DNA from: CAZKXX01 sp964556705
GTDB taxonomy: Bacteria; Acidobacteriota; Terriglobia; UBA7540
DNA length: 64,000 nucleotides
Reading direction: 5' to 3'
Assembly (NCBI GenBank): GCA_964556705.1
Contig: CAZKXX010000001.1
Span: 26,139-90,138 of the forward strand
Shown: positions 26,678 to 36,934 of the stretch, one piece after another
Layout: every line of letters begins with the position of its first letter
How positions within the stretch are numbered: position 1 is the stretch's first letter
The notes under the pieces: model-generated
Database searches by the model: none
Told to the model about the DNA's origin: nothing
What the model saw: the letters and a program-made list of their open reading frames with translations, nothing else
Translations under genes and position numbers: made by a program

Positions 26678-27682
26678 ATGCCGCCCATCGTCGAAGTCTC
26701 CGACCTGACCAAAGAGTTCCGCACCTTCAAGCGCCGCGAGGGTGTGCGGGGCGCGCTTCAGAACCTCTTCGTGCGCGAGTATCTGACGGTCCACGCTGTG
26801 GACCACATCAACTTCTCGATCGAGCCCGGCGAAATGGTGGGCTACATCGGTGCGAACGGCGCGGGAAAGTCCACGACCATCAAGATGCTCACCGGCATCC
26901 TGGTGCCGACCGCGGGCCGCATCGTCGCCAACGGTTTCGTTCCCTGGCGCGACCGGCGGCACTACACGCAGCGGATCGGCGTCGTCTTCGGCCAGCGAAC
27001 ACAGCTCTGGTGGGACATCGCCGTCATCGAATCGTTCAAGTTACTGAAAGAGATTTATGAAATTCCCGCCGCTGATTACCGGCGCCGGCTGGGCCTGTTT
27101 TCAGAAATCCTGAACCTCGGCGACTATCTCCACACGCCCGTGCGCAAGCTGAGCTTGGGCGAGCGGATGCGCTGCGACCTGGCCGCGTCCCTGCTCCACA
27201 ACCCGCCGCTGCTTTTTCTCGACGAGCCGACCATCGGCCTCGACGTCGTGGCCAAAGACCGCATCCGCGAATTCCTGAAAGAGGTCAACCGGCTGGAGCG
27301 GACGACCGTGCTGCTGACGACGCACGACCTCTCCGACATCGAAGAGCTTTGCCGGCGCATCATGATCATCGATAGGGGCCGAATCCTTTTCGACGGCGAT
27401 CTCCGCGAGATGAAACAGCGCCTGGCCAAATACAACCAGGTCAAGTTCTTTCTCAAGGACCGCGCGCAGGCCGAACTGGTCCCGCAGATGTCCGCCGACG
27501 GCATGGTGCTCGAACGCGTGGATGAGCTGACCTACTTGATGCGGTTTGACCGCGATAAACACTCGACCGCGGAAGTCATTCGCCAGCTCGTCAATACGCT
27601 CGAAGTGCGCGACATTCTGGTGGAAGAAGAGCCTATCGAGGACATCGTGAAACGCATCTACCTGAGCGGGGAGGTGGGGTAG
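26678..27682 (+). CDS. ABC-2 type exporter ATP-binding protein (COG4586-like)
   Basis: A 334-residue ATPase. Walker A GANGAGKSTT follows YI, and the unusual Q-loop RIGVVFGQRTQLWWDIAVIE is diagnostic for the COG4586 group. The signature is LSLGERMRCDLAASLL, Walker B LLFLDEPTIGLD and the H-loop LLTTHDLSDIEEL. A C-terminal domain of about 80 residues follows. It energises the two membrane proteins encoded downstream, with which it overlaps by one base (TAGTG). The substrate of this class is unknown. ATG 26648 is an alternative start; 26678 begins directly at the conserved IVEVSDLTKEFR. Confidence 0.93.
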   Translation: MPPIVEVSDLTKEFRTFKRREGVRGALQNLFVREYLTVHAVDHINFSIEPGEMVGYIGANGAGKSTTIKMLTGILVPTAGRIVANGFVPWRDRRHYTQRIGVVFGQRTQLWWDIAVIESFKLLKEIYEIPAADYRRRLGLFSEILNLGDYLHTPVRKLSLGERMRCDLAASLLHNPPLLFLDEPTIGLDVVAKDRIREFLKEVNRLERTTVLLTTHDLSDIEELCRRIMIIDRGRILFDGDLREMKQRLAKYNQVKFFLKDRAQAELVPQMSADGMVLERVDELTYLMRFDRDKHSTAEVIRQLVNTLEVRDILVEEEPIEDIVKRIYLSGEVG

Positions 27683-28524
27683 TGGATGCCGCCGCCCATT
27701 CCCCCGCTCCTCGGCCCGCACTGTTCGGTCCGGCCCGCGCCTACGCGGAGTTCGCTCGCGTGGGTTTTGTCAACACGCTGGCCTTCCGCCTGCGCTATTA
27801 CACCGGCATCGTCACCTACTTCATCTACGTCTCGGTGTACTACTTCATCTGGAAGGCGATTTACGAGCACTCGACGGAAATCGAAGGATTCAACTTCAGC
27901 GAAATCCTCACCTACGTCGCCGTCGGCTGGATCATTCGCTCGTTCTACTTCAACAACATTGACCAGGAAATGGCCTACGCGGTGCAGGAAGGGCGCCTGG
28001 CGATGGAACTCATCAAGCCAGTCAACGTGCAGTGGATGCACGTTTCACTGGCGTTCGGGGAATCGGTCTTCCGGCTCATCCTGCTCACCGCGCCCTCGGC
28101 GCTGCTGCTCTATTTCGTCTTTCCCCTGCGCGGGCCGGAAAGCGCCGGACACTTCGCGGCGTTCTTCGCGAGCGTCGCGCTCAGCTTCCTGCTCGTCGCC
28201 GCCATCAACTTCGCCGTCGGAACGTTCGCCATCCGATTGAAATCCATCCTCGGCCTGCTGCGCGCCAAATATTTTCTGCTCGAGCTTTTCTCCGGCCTGC
28301 TGATTCCCATTTCATTTTTCCCAGAGATTTTCCAGAAAATCTTCGCCGTCCTTCCCTTCCAGCACATCAGCTACACGCCGGTGCTGATTTTTCTCGGCAA
28401 GCTGAACGGCGTGGAAATCGCGCAGGCGCTGGCGCTCCAGGTTTTCTGGGTTGCCGTGCTGCTCGCCCTCGGCGACGCGCTGTGGCGGTGGTCGAGCCGC
28501 AAGATTACGATTCAAGGAGGATGA
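27682..28524 (+). CDS. ABC-2 type exporter permease (COG4587-like)
   Basis: A 280-residue integral membrane protein with about six transmembrane helices. A cytoplasmic start (AYAEFARVGFVNTLAFRLRY) precedes TM1 (TGIVTYFIYVSVYYFIW). Other helices include LILLTAPSALLLYFVF, FFASVALSFLLVAAINFAVG and VFWVAVLLALGDALW. The GTG start overlaps the ATPase stop. With the ATPase and the second permease it forms a complete exporter with two non-identical membrane subunits. Confidence 0.9.
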   Translation: MDAAAHSPAPRPALFGPARAYAEFARVGFVNTLAFRLRYYTGIVTYFIYVSVYYFIWKAIYEHSTEIEGFNFSEILTYVAVGWIIRSFYFNNIDQEMAYAVQEGRLAMELIKPVNVQWMHVSLAFGESVFRLILLTAPSALLLYFVFPLRGPESAGHFAAFFASVALSFLLVAAINFAVGTFAIRLKSILGLLRAKYFLLELFSGLLIPISFFPEIFQKIFAVLPFQHISYTPVLIFLGKLNGVEIAQALALQVFWVAVLLALGDALWRWSSRKITIQGG

Positions 28525-28608
28525 AAAGCAGTAGGCAGTAGGTGGTAAGCGGTCAGAAGACAAGGGTCAGAGGGCGCCGAACCGCACTGCGCGTCCACGC
28601 GAAACGAC

Positions 28609-29400
28609 ATGAAGCGTCATTTGAAACTCTTCACCTTTTATCTCGCCCAATACGCCAAAGTGCGGCTGGCGTACAAAGCCGACTTCTTCATCGCCTTCTT
28701 TTCTTCCATGGCCGCGACGGTCCTCGGCTTCGGGTTCATCCTCGTCCTCTTTTCGAAGATCCCCGCGCTGCGTGACTGGTCGTTCTACGAAGTGCTCTTT
28801 CTCTACGGCTTCTCGCTCATCCCGCTGGGCTTTTTCAACGTCGTCAGTTGGAACCTTTACGAGTTCGGCGACCTTTACATCGTTCAGGGCCGCTTCGACC
28901 GCATCCTGCTCCGCCCTGTGGACACGCTCTTTCAAGTGCTCTTTGAAAAATTCCGGCTCGAATCGTTCCAGGAAGTCCTGACGGGAATCGTGGTCGTCTC
29001 GATCTGTGTGAAGCGGCTGGCGCTTCCCTGGTCTTTGCCGGACTATTTCTGGTTCGCGCTGATGGTCGCGTGCGCGGCGGTGATTTACACCTCCGTCTTT
29101 CTGATTCTGACGGCCGTGACGTTCTGGTTCGAGGACCGCGTGGGGATTGTCCCTCCGGTCTTCAACATGCTCACCTTCGCGCGCTATCCGCTGCCCATCT
29201 ACAACTACTTCATTCAGTTTCTGCTGAGCTGGATCATTCCCTTCGGCTTCGCGTCGTTTTATCCCTCGACGCACTTCCTGCGCCGCGAGGCGTACGCGCT
29301 GCACTTCCAGCTCGTGCCCGCCGTGGCGGCGGTGTTTCTGATGCTGGCGATTTTCGTGTGGAACCGCGGCGTGAGGAACTACGCGAGCACCGGCTCATAA
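28609..29400 (+). CDS. ABC-2 type exporter permease (COG3694-like)
   Basis: A 263-residue membrane protein with six predicted helices, e.g. ADFFIAFFSSMAATVLGFGF, VACAAVIYTSVFLILTAVTF and AVAAVFLMLAIFVW. The motif ERFGDL-like YEFGDLYIVQGRFDRILLRP is characteristic of COG3694 partners. It follows the first permease by 84 nt, a gap filled with word-like GTAGGCAGTAGGTGGTAAGC repeats, so cotranscription is likely but not tight. It is the third gene of the exporter. Confidence 0.9.
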   Translation: MKRHLKLFTFYLAQYAKVRLAYKADFFIAFFSSMAATVLGFGFILVLFSKIPALRDWSFYEVLFLYGFSLIPLGFFNVVSWNLYEFGDLYIVQGRFDRILLRPVDTLFQVLFEKFRLESFQEVLTGIVVVSICVKRLALPWSLPDYFWFALMVACAAVIYTSVFLILTAVTFWFEDRVGIVPPVFNMLTFARYPLPIYNYFIQFLLSWIIPFGFASFYPSTHFLRREAYALHFQLVPAVAAVFLMLAIFVWNRGVRNYASTGS

Positions 29401-29418
29401 CTTGTCGCGAGCGACCGC

Positions 29419-29442
29419 CGCGGGTCACAACACAGACCCGCG
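29419..29442. terminator. Hairpin between convergent exporter and glycosyltransferase genes
   Basis: CGCGGGTC at 29419-29426 pairs with GACCCGCG at 29435-29442 across 8 nt, ending exactly before the stop of the minus-strand glycosyltransferase. There is no T run. It is a plausible shared 3' barrier. Confidence 0.4.
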
Positions 29443-30531
29443 CTACCTTTGCAGGACTTCCTCGTAAACGGCCATCGTCATTTCCGCCGTGCGCCGCCAA
29501 GTGAACTCGCGCGCGCGGGCGAGCCCTTTTTCAATCAGGACGGTCCGCAGCGCCGTGTTCTCGACGGCGCGGCGAACTTTTTCCGCGATGTCGCGCGGGT
29601 CGCGCGGATCGGTGTAAACGGCCGCGTCGCCGCCCACTTCGGGAATCGCCGAGACGTTCGAGGCGACGACGGGCAACCCGTGCGCCATGGCTTCCAGCAC
29701 CGGCAGGCCGAACCCTTCCTCGAGGGAAGGAAACAGCAGCACATCCGCCGCCTGGTAAAGCGCCGAAATCCGTTCTGCGGGGACGTGCCCGAGCCGGACA
29801 AGGCGCGGTTCCAGATGCTGGTGGCGGATGAAATCGTGCACGGCCCCGGCGCCGTGGCCGTCGCCGCCCGCCAGCACCAGCCGGTATTTCTCCGGCAGGT
29901 AGGCGAGCGCCCGCAGCGCGTTCAGCGTATTCTTCCGCGTCTGAATCACGCCGATCATCAGGACCAGGACCTTCTCCGCGCCCACCAGGGCTTCGTGTTC
30001 GCGACGGCGCTCTTGCGGAGTGAGGGCGCGCGCCGGCATCTCCACGCCTTCGGGGATGACGCGAATCCGCGCCGGAGAAACGCCCGTGTGCCGGACGACC
30101 TGGTCGCCCGTGTAGCGCGAGGGCGTGATGATGCGATGGGCTCGCCGCGCCGCCTTCACGAGCAGCCGGCCGAATTTGCGCTGGAATACTTCCGTTGAAT
30201 ACTCGCGGCTGCTGAGCGGAAAGACGTCGTGGACGGTCACGATTTCGCGCCGGAAGGGAATTCCCGGCAGACGCTGCGCAAGGCTGTGAAACACTTCCGC
30301 CTCGAAGGGCAGCCAGAACGTCAGCGGAGGTTGCAGATACCGGATGCGGAAACGCGGGTTTTCCGGCCGGACAAATTCCTGACGCTGCCGCCAGCGCGAA
30401 AGGCGGTAGCAGAGCAGAAACTTGTGCGGGCTTTCCAGCTCCGCCAGGGCTTCAATCAGCTTGCGCGAATAAACGGCGATGCCCGACGGCTGCCGTTCGA
30501 GCGTGTAAGTGGCGTCCAGAGCAATGGCCAT
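29443..30531 (-). CDS. Glycosyltransferase family 4
   Basis: A 362-residue GT-B enzyme. The N-terminal domain starts IALDATYTLERQPSGIAVYS, an acceptor-side loop typical of mannosyltransferase-like GT4 proteins. The nucleotide-sugar half has VLMIGVIQTRKNTLNALRAL, the donor region EGFGLPVLEAMAHGLPVVAS with the E-x7-E motif, and GGDAAVYTDPRDPRDIA. It probably adds a hexose to a cell-surface glycan or lipid. It ends convergently with the ABC exporter, whose substrate could be such a product, but that link is conjecture. Confidence 0.93.
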   Translation of the reverse strand: MAIALDATYTLERQPSGIAVYSRKLIEALAELESPHKFLLCYRLSRWRQRQEFVRPENPRFRIRYLQPPLTFWLPFEAEVFHSLAQRLPGIPFRREIVTVHDVFPLSSREYSTEVFQRKFGRLLVKAARRAHRIITPSRYTGDQVVRHTGVSPARIRVIPEGVEMPARALTPQERRREHEALVGAEKVLVLMIGVIQTRKNTLNALRALAYLPEKYRLVLAGGDGHGAGAVHDFIRHQHLEPRLVRLGHVPAERISALYQAADVLLFPSLEEGFGLPVLEAMAHGLPVVASNVSAIPEVGGDAAVYTDPRDPRDIAEKVRRAVENTALRTVLIEKGLARAREFTWRRTAEMTMAVYEEVLQR

Positions 30532-30536
30532 GAAGA

Positions 30537-30669
30537 ATTGAGGATTGAAGATTGCTGATTGCCGATTAAAACCGATCCCCTGCCGCGCCGGTTGCTTCGC
30601 CCAACGGCCGGTCTTCGCTCACTCACGAAAGCACGCCGATTATCAATTTTCAATTCTCGATTATCAATG
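30537..30669. repeat. Degenerate ATTG/GATT-word repeat tract
   Basis: Two AT-rich word-repeat blocks (30537-30567 and about 30637-30669) flank a GC-rich middle. The first 31 nt match the reverse complement of 38910-38940, inside the large exoprotein gene, at 28 of 31 positions. The tract fills the intergenic space between the GT4 gene and the sigma-54 activator. Confidence 0.55.
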
Positions 30670-30687
30670 GTCGTGGAGAAGAGGGCG

Positions 30688-32064
30688 CTAGTTACTCCGC
30701 GAGCCGGCGGGGGCGGCGACGTCTTCAATTCCGTATTCCTTGAGCTTGCGGTAGATGGTGGTCTTGCCGATGCCGAGAAGTTTGGCGGCGCGAACGCGGT
30801 CGCCCTGCGCGGCCTCGAGTGCCTGGAGGATGGCCGTGCGTTCCAGTTCGCGAAGCGTGGGGACGCTTTCGGAGCTTTCTTCCGCCTGCACGTGATAGCG
30901 GAGCGGCGAGGGAAGGTCCCCGAGTTTGATCATCGGCCCGGTGGCCAGCGCCAGCGCCCGCTGCACGGAGTTCTCCAGTTCACGGACGTTCCCCGGCCAG
31001 TCGTAGGCGAGCAGCCGGCTCATCGCTTCCTGCGTGATGCCGCTGATCGGGCCTTCGACGGCGTCGCGTTCGAGAAAATGATGAACGAGGACGGGAATAT
31101 CGCTCTTGCGCTCCCGCAGCGGCGGAATGCGGATGGAAAACACGTTGAGCCGGTAATAAAGGTCCTTGCGGAAGGTGCCGTGGCGGATGCACTCTTCGAG
31201 GTCCTGGTTCGTGGCGGCGATGATGCGGGCGTCCAGCCGGCGGCGCTCGTTCGAGCCGAGCGGCTTGATTTCGCGCTCCTGGAGCGCGCGCAGCAATTTC
31301 ACCTGCAGTTCGACGGGCAGTTCGGCGATCTCGTCGAGAAAGAGCGTCCCGCCGTGCGCCTCGGCCAGCAGTCCGGCGCGCGTCTGGGTGGCGCCGGTGA
31401 AGGCGCCGCGCACGTGTCCGAACAATTCGCTTTCAATCAGCGTGGGCGAAAGCGCTCCGCAATCGATCGGCACGAACGCCTTGTCCTTCCACGGACTGTA
31501 GGTGTGAATGGCGCGCGCCACCAGTTCCTTTCCCGTTCCGCTCTCGCCGACGATCAGCACCGGATGGCGGCGCGGCGCCACCTTCAGAATGAGCCGATAC
31601 ACCTTCTGCATCTTCGCGGAAGTCCCGACGAGGCTGGCAAAACCCTGCTGGGAGCGCAATTGCTCGCGCAGCAGACGGTTTTCAGCCAGCAACTGTTGCT
31701 TCTCGAGCAGGCGCAACATCACACGCTCGAGGTCTTCGGCCTTGAACGGCTTGCTGAGGTAGTCGTAAGCCCCCTGGCGAATGGCTTCGACGGCCGAAGG
31801 GATCGAGCCGTAACCGGTCATGATCACCACGTCCACCTGCGGGTGCTTCGACTGGATCTGCCTCAGCAATTCCATCCCGCTCATCTCGGGCATGACGAGG
31901 TCCGTGAGGACGATGTCCACGCCGCCGCGCTCCAGCACACGCAGCGCGTCGCGGGCCGAAGGCACGGCCTCCGCCCGAAAGTCGAGGCCGTTCAGAGCCT
32001 CCGCGCAAAACTGGCGAGCGGCCGCTTCGTCGTCAACGATCAGAACCACCGGTTCCAAATTCAT
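30688..32064 (-). CDS. Sigma-54-dependent response regulator, NtrC family
   Basis: A 458-residue three-domain activator. The receiver has VLIVDDE, phospho-acceptor D55 in LTDLVMPEMSG, the switch Thr in VVIMTGYGS and Lys in YLSKPF. The AAA+ domain has Walker A GESGTGKE, the sigma-54-contact loop GAFTGA, Walker B GTLFLDEIAEL and the arginine-finger region RKDLYYRLNVF. The C-terminal Fis-type HTH is at GDRVRAAKLLGIGKTTIYRK. No kinase gene is adjacent, so it is an orphan regulator here. The ATG at 32064 is preferred to a GTG four codons upstream. Confidence 0.95.
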   Translation of the reverse strand: MNLEPVVLIVDDEAAARQFCAEALNGLDFRAEAVPSARDALRVLERGGVDIVLTDLVMPEMSGMELLRQIQSKHPQVDVVIMTGYGSIPSAVEAIRQGAYDYLSKPFKAEDLERVMLRLLEKQQLLAENRLLREQLRSQQGFASLVGTSAKMQKVYRLILKVAPRRHPVLIVGESGTGKELVARAIHTYSPWKDKAFVPIDCGALSPTLIESELFGHVRGAFTGATQTRAGLLAEAHGGTLFLDEIAELPVELQVKLLRALQEREIKPLGSNERRRLDARIIAATNQDLEECIRHGTFRKDLYYRLNVFSIRIPPLRERKSDIPVLVHHFLERDAVEGPISGITQEAMSRLLAYDWPGNVRELENSVQRALALATGPMIKLGDLPSPLRYHVQAEESSESVPTLRELERTAILQALEAAQGDRVRAAKLLGIGKTTIYRKLKEYGIEDVAAPAGSRSN

Positions 32065-32433
32065 GTCACCATCCACCGCAAAAGCGCGGGACTATAGTCC
32101 ATTCCTCGTTCTCTGCGGAAGTTCCCTAAACCTCCAATGCTCGTTAACTATCCTCCGCATGAAGAACTTACCTTGGATAGTACGCAGCGTAACCGGCGAG
32201 GCCGTTGGACTGCCTTGTCATCGTCAACACTAAGGCTGAGCACGCTGGGGGAAATGCTGGGCTCGGTGAGCATGCGTCGCGCCTCAGTATAATCCAAATA
32301 AACTTATCGGCGGACGCCAAGCACGAGTTGAGAGGAAGTCACCGGGGATTGAATTGGGGGGAGGCGGGGGCACACGTCAGGCCCCGAGGCGTTTCAGGGT
32401 GCCCGACGCGTGCGCGTGAATGGAGGCCTGAAC
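32065..32433. other. Intergenic region without a recognisable gene
   Basis: The region separates the orphan activator from the 3' end of the small secreted protein. A TATAAT at 32288-32293 lacks a matching -35 box. A long-range pair, TCAGGCC near 32378 with GGCCTGA near 32427, could form a hairpin at the 3' end of the minus-strand gene. Confidence 0.4.
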
Positions 32434-32787
32434 CTACTCCGACGCGGCCTCGATGCCCTCGCCCTTCTTCTTCCCCTTGGCCTTGGATTTGTCCTTCCCC
32501 TTCGCCTTCGCTTTAGCCTCTTTACCCTTTTCTGCCTTCTTCTCCACCTGGGCAGCTTGTCCGACGTGCTCCTCAGCCTTTTCCATCCCCTTCGCTTCGG
32601 CTTTGCCCGGATTGGCCTCGTGCGCTTCCGCAGCGCGTTCGAGTCCTTTCGTCTCGCCGCCCTGCTGGGGTTTGGCGGATTCGGCCTTGCCACCGCCCTT
32701 GCCGCCGCCGCCCTGCTGCGCCCACGCGGGCGCGGCCATGAACGTCAACACGGCAAACGCCACCACGGTTGAGATCCACTTCTTCAT
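32434..32787 (-). CDS. Small secreted Lys/Ala/Gly-rich protein
   Basis: A 117-residue protein with a textbook signal peptide (MKKWISTVVAFAVLTF, cleavage after APAWA). The mature part is low-complexity: a QQGGGGKGGGK start, a Glu/Ala-rich helical middle with repeated KGMEKAEE-like units, and a C-terminal run of alternating Lys/Ala/Gly ending in an acidic tip (GIEAASE). No Cys and no known domain. An AAGGAGG ribosome site lies 6-7 nt before the ATG, so translation should be efficient. The open frame above 32787 is intergenic. Function is unknown; a polyanion- or DNA-binding envelope protein is one guess. Confidence 0.8.
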   Translation of the reverse strand: MKKWISTVVAFAVLTFMAAPAWAQQGGGGKGGGKAESAKPQQGGETKGLERAAEAHEANPGKAEAKGMEKAEEHVGQAAQVEKKAEKGKEAKAKAKGKDKSKAKGKKKGEGIEAASE

Positions 32788-32896
32788 CACATCCTCCTTT
32801 GGGTTGCCTCGACTGGTTCTCCTTTTGTTCGCGTTGTCCGAACCCTGAGCCTCAGCCTTCGTTTCGAGGTTGTCCGACCGTTGCTCCCTTGGATTC

Positions 32897-32924
32897 ACCG
32901 CAGGCGAAGGTTGCTGCCTGCGGT
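32897..32924. promoter_or_regulatory. 9-bp inverted repeat, possible regulator site
   Basis: ACCGCAGGC at 32897-32905 and GCCTGCGGT at 32916-32924 form a perfect inverted repeat with a 10-nt centre. It lies just upstream of the -24/-12 promoter at 32950, where an enhancer-binding protein site could be. It is equally about 120 nt upstream of the divergent small secreted protein. Confidence 0.5.
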
Positions 32925-32949
32925 CAGATCTTTCCTCTTCTGCAACTAT

Positions 32950-32963
32950 GGCACGACACTTGC
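32950..32963 (+). promoter_or_regulatory. Sigma-54 (-24/-12) promoter for the regulator-kinase operon
   Basis: The sequence TGGCACGACACTTGCC carries GG at 32950-32951, ten intervening bases, and GC at 32962-32963. It matches the sigma-54 consensus TGGCAC-N5-TTGC fully. Transcription should start near 32975 and read into the NtrC-type regulator at 33125, leaving a leader of about 150 nt. Confidence 0.7.
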
Positions 32964-33124
32964 CTTTCCGAAGGCGGACGCCGCGACTGATTGATTTCAA
33001 AGGAAGTTGGGCAGCGTATCTGTCTTCCCAAGCGTGTAAGATTTACATGTTCGCGTCCCGAATCGTCTGCTATGAACACGCTTCGGAGCGTTGTACCATA
33101 ATCTGACCGAGAGGTGAAACCACG

Positions 33125-34472
<1,348 letters not shown>

Positions 34473-34495
<23 letters not shown>

Positions 34496-36329
34496 GCTCA
34501 CGGCGCTCGTTTCCTTCCTGGTCTGGCTGGTGGTGCTGGCAACCTCCTCGCTGCACCTTTCCAGCCTGACCCGCCAGGCGCTGCGCGAGGTGGAAAGCCG
34601 GGGCGAGTTCGTCGCCCAGGAGGTTTACCACCAGGCGCGAACCGCCCTGGCGGAAGCCCGGCCGCCGCTGGGGACCGACCTCCAGGATCCCGAGCAGCTC
34701 CGCCAGTTCGTCGAATCCACGCTCGCCGCGGACCGCGGGCTCCGCTCGGTGGTGGAATCGGCCATCGCCTATTCGCCCACGATTTACTACGTGGCGCTCA
34801 GCGACCCGCGGAATCGCATCATGCTGCACAACGATCCCGCCGAAGCCGGGCGTCCGATTGCGCGAGTGCCGCCTTACCGCGAATTGATGCAGTCCGGACT
34901 GATCCCGCAGTTGCAGGCCATTTACGGCGAGCCGCGCGTTTACGAAATCGTGCTGCCGCTGGAGCTCGGCGGCGCGCCGCTCGGCGACGTGCGCGTCGGC
35001 GTCTCGACGCTTTTCCTCCGCAACCAGATCACGCCCGAGTTGCGGTCGGCGGCGGTACTCTCGGGGCTGGCGATCATCTTTTCCACGCTCTCGGCGGGCG
35101 TGCTCGCCTATAACCTGCTGCGGCCGCTCGAGACCATTTCGCGCAGCGTCGAGCAAATGACGCGGGGCGAGTACGCGGGCGCGGTGCCTCTGAACCGCCG
35201 CGACGAGTGGGGCATCCTCTCCTCCCGCCTGAGCCTCCTGGGTGAACAGATCCGCGGCGAGAAAGCGGCCTTCGTCGCCCTGAAGGAAAACCTCGACCAG
35301 CTCCTTTCCAACCTCACCGACGGCATGCTCCTGTTCGACGCGCAGGAACGGCTGGTGCTCGCCACGCCGGCTGCGCGGCGCTTCCTGGGCCGCAAGGGTG
35401 AAGGGCTGGGGCACGGCTCGGCGGCGGAAATTTTCGCCTCCGATCGGCCGCTCGAACGCCTCCTGCGCCAGGCCTTCAGCGAGCGGCGCTCTTTCGGCTG
35501 GCAGGTGGTGGAAACGGGCGACGCCGAAACGCCGCGCGTCTCGGCCAGTCTCCAGTTCATCGAGGACGACGGCCGGCCGATGGGCGCGCTGGTCACGCTG
35601 CGGGACGCTTCCTCCCGCGCCCGGCTCGAGGACGAACTCGACGAGACAGCCAAGCTCGCCGCCCTCGGCCGCCTCGCCGCCGGCGTGGCGCACGAGGTGA
35701 AGAACCCCTTGAACGCCATGGTCCTCCAACTCGAGCTCCTCAAGACCAAGCTCGAAAATGAAAGTGACCGCGTCAAGCCGCAGCTCGAAATTCTCTCGGC
35801 GGAAATCCGCCGCCTCGACCGCGTGGTGCGCACCTTCCTCGATTTCACCAAACCGCTCGAACTTCGCCCGCACCCCACCGACCTTGTGGCGCTCGTCCGT
35901 GAGGTCTTCACGCTCGTCGAACCCCAGGCCCGCGAGAACAACATCCGCCTCGTGCTCGAATCAAACAGCAACCCGCCAAACCTCGCCCTCGACCGCGACC
36001 TCTTCAAGCAGGCGCTCCTGAATCTCGTCCTGAACGGCTGCCAGGCCATGCCTTCCGGCGGCGAGCTGCGCGTGACGCCGCGCGTCTTCGGGGACCACGT
36101 TGAACTGGAAATCGCCGACCGGGGCTGCGGCATCCCGCCCGAAGCCCGCAAGCGCATCTTCTCCCTTTTCTATTCCACCCGGCCCGGCGGCTCGGGCGTC
36201 GGCCTGGCCATGGCCTACCGGATCGTCCAGCTTCACAACGGGACGATCGATTTCATAAGCCGTCCCAATGAGGGAACGACGTTTCGCATTTCCCTTCCTC
36301 GCCCGCGCGCTGCCGCGCAACCCGTGTAA
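34473..36329 (+). CDS. Membrane sensor histidine kinase, NtrB-like
   Basis: A 618-residue kinase. TM1 is at about residues 8-28 (LTALVSFLVWLVVLATSSL) and a periplasmic sensor of about 160 residues follows. TM2 lies near 190-210 (LSGLAIIFSTLSAGVLAYNL), then HAMP (RPLETISRSVEQMTRGEYAG), a PAS-type domain (NLTDGMLLFDAQERLVLATP), HisKA with the phospho-acceptor H407 in GVAHEVKNPLN, and HATPase_c with NLVLNGCQAMP, DRGCGIP and SGVGLAMAYRIV. It should phosphorylate the overlapping NtrC-type regulator. The periplasmic ligand is unknown. Confidence 0.95.
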
Positions 36330-36450
36330 CGAAGCAGCGCCCCTCGGCGCGGTGACCCCCGCCTTGACGATCTGCTGACGGCTTTCCCCCGCCGGACAGC
36401 CGCGCTGCCGCAACCTCTACCATTCCCCTCCGCGCGGCGGTAGGATAAGC

Positions 36451-36525
36451 CCTCGGGCCAGACGTCTGACCGAGGCTGCCGTTCACGGCAGCGTGGCGAA
36501 AGGCTGTCCACGCTTCAGAAGGAGG
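36451..36525 (+). ncRNA. Candidate structured 5' leader of the HNH gene
   Basis: Three stem-loops stand back to back with no spacer: CCTCGG 36451-36456 with CCGAGG 36470-36475 (its loop holds the palindrome AGACGTCT), GCTGCCG 36475-36481 with CGGCAGC 36486-36492 (loop TTCA), and GCGTGG 36491-36496 with CCACGC 36508-36513. The Shine-Dalgarno AAGGAGG follows at 36519-36525 and the ATG at 36530. Such packing suggests a cis-regulatory RNA, but I do not recognise a known riboswitch class. Confidence 0.45.
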
Positions 36526-36529
36526 TCCT

Positions 36530-36877
36530 ATGCCCCTCAAGAAGCTGCAAGCCCTGATTTTTGGACACGGGCCGAAAATCTCGCGCGATGACGCGATGAA
36601 GGTTTTTCGGCGCGATCATTTCAAATGCCAGTACTGCGGCCTGGACGGGACAAAGCATTTTGAGAACTGGCTGGTCCTGACCATCGACCACGTCCATCCG
36701 CACGCGCGTGGCGGCGCGCGCCATATGGGAAATCTGGTCACCGCCTGCCAGCCCTGCAACCTGATCAAGGGCAAGCGCACGTACGCTAGCTTCGAGGACG
36801 CCAGGAAATACGTTCTGGAGAAGCGCGAGGAGTGGCACCGGCTGTTCGTGGATCAGATGAAAGGGGCGGCACCCTGA
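36530..36877 (+). CDS. HNH endonuclease domain protein
   Basis: A 115-residue protein made almost entirely of an HNH nuclease fold. A zinc knuckle CQYC lies near residue 36, the catalytic block is [12 protein letters not shown] with the core Asp-His, then the Asn in [12 protein letters not shown] with the second CxxC, and KGKRT. A short helical tail follows. It is a standalone HNH protein of the 5-methylcytosine-McrA-like size class, with no methylase, RuvC domain or restriction partner nearby. The strong ribosome site AAGGAGG is 4 nt from the ATG. Substrate unknown. Confidence 0.9.
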   Translation: MPLKKLQALIFGHGPKISRDDAMKVFRRDHFKCQYCGLDGTKHFENWLVLTIDHVHPHARGGARHMGNLVTACQPCNLIKGKRTYASFEDARKYVLEKREEWHRLFVDQMKGAAP

Positions 36878-36934
36878 ATAATATCAGCCCGGCCGCGCGG
36901 GCCCCGCAGGGCCCGCCTCCACTGAGGAGGATGT

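Noticed and set aside
32288..32293. TATAAT in the intergenic region before the small secreted protein's 3' end
   Set aside because: No -35 box at 16-18 nt and no downstream gene on that strand for about 830 nt.
36530..36877. The HNH gene with its structured leader as a HEARO/IscB (omega RNA) system
   Set aside because: The protein is only 115 residues and has no RuvC domain or bridge helix; the leader is shorter than known HEARO RNAs.
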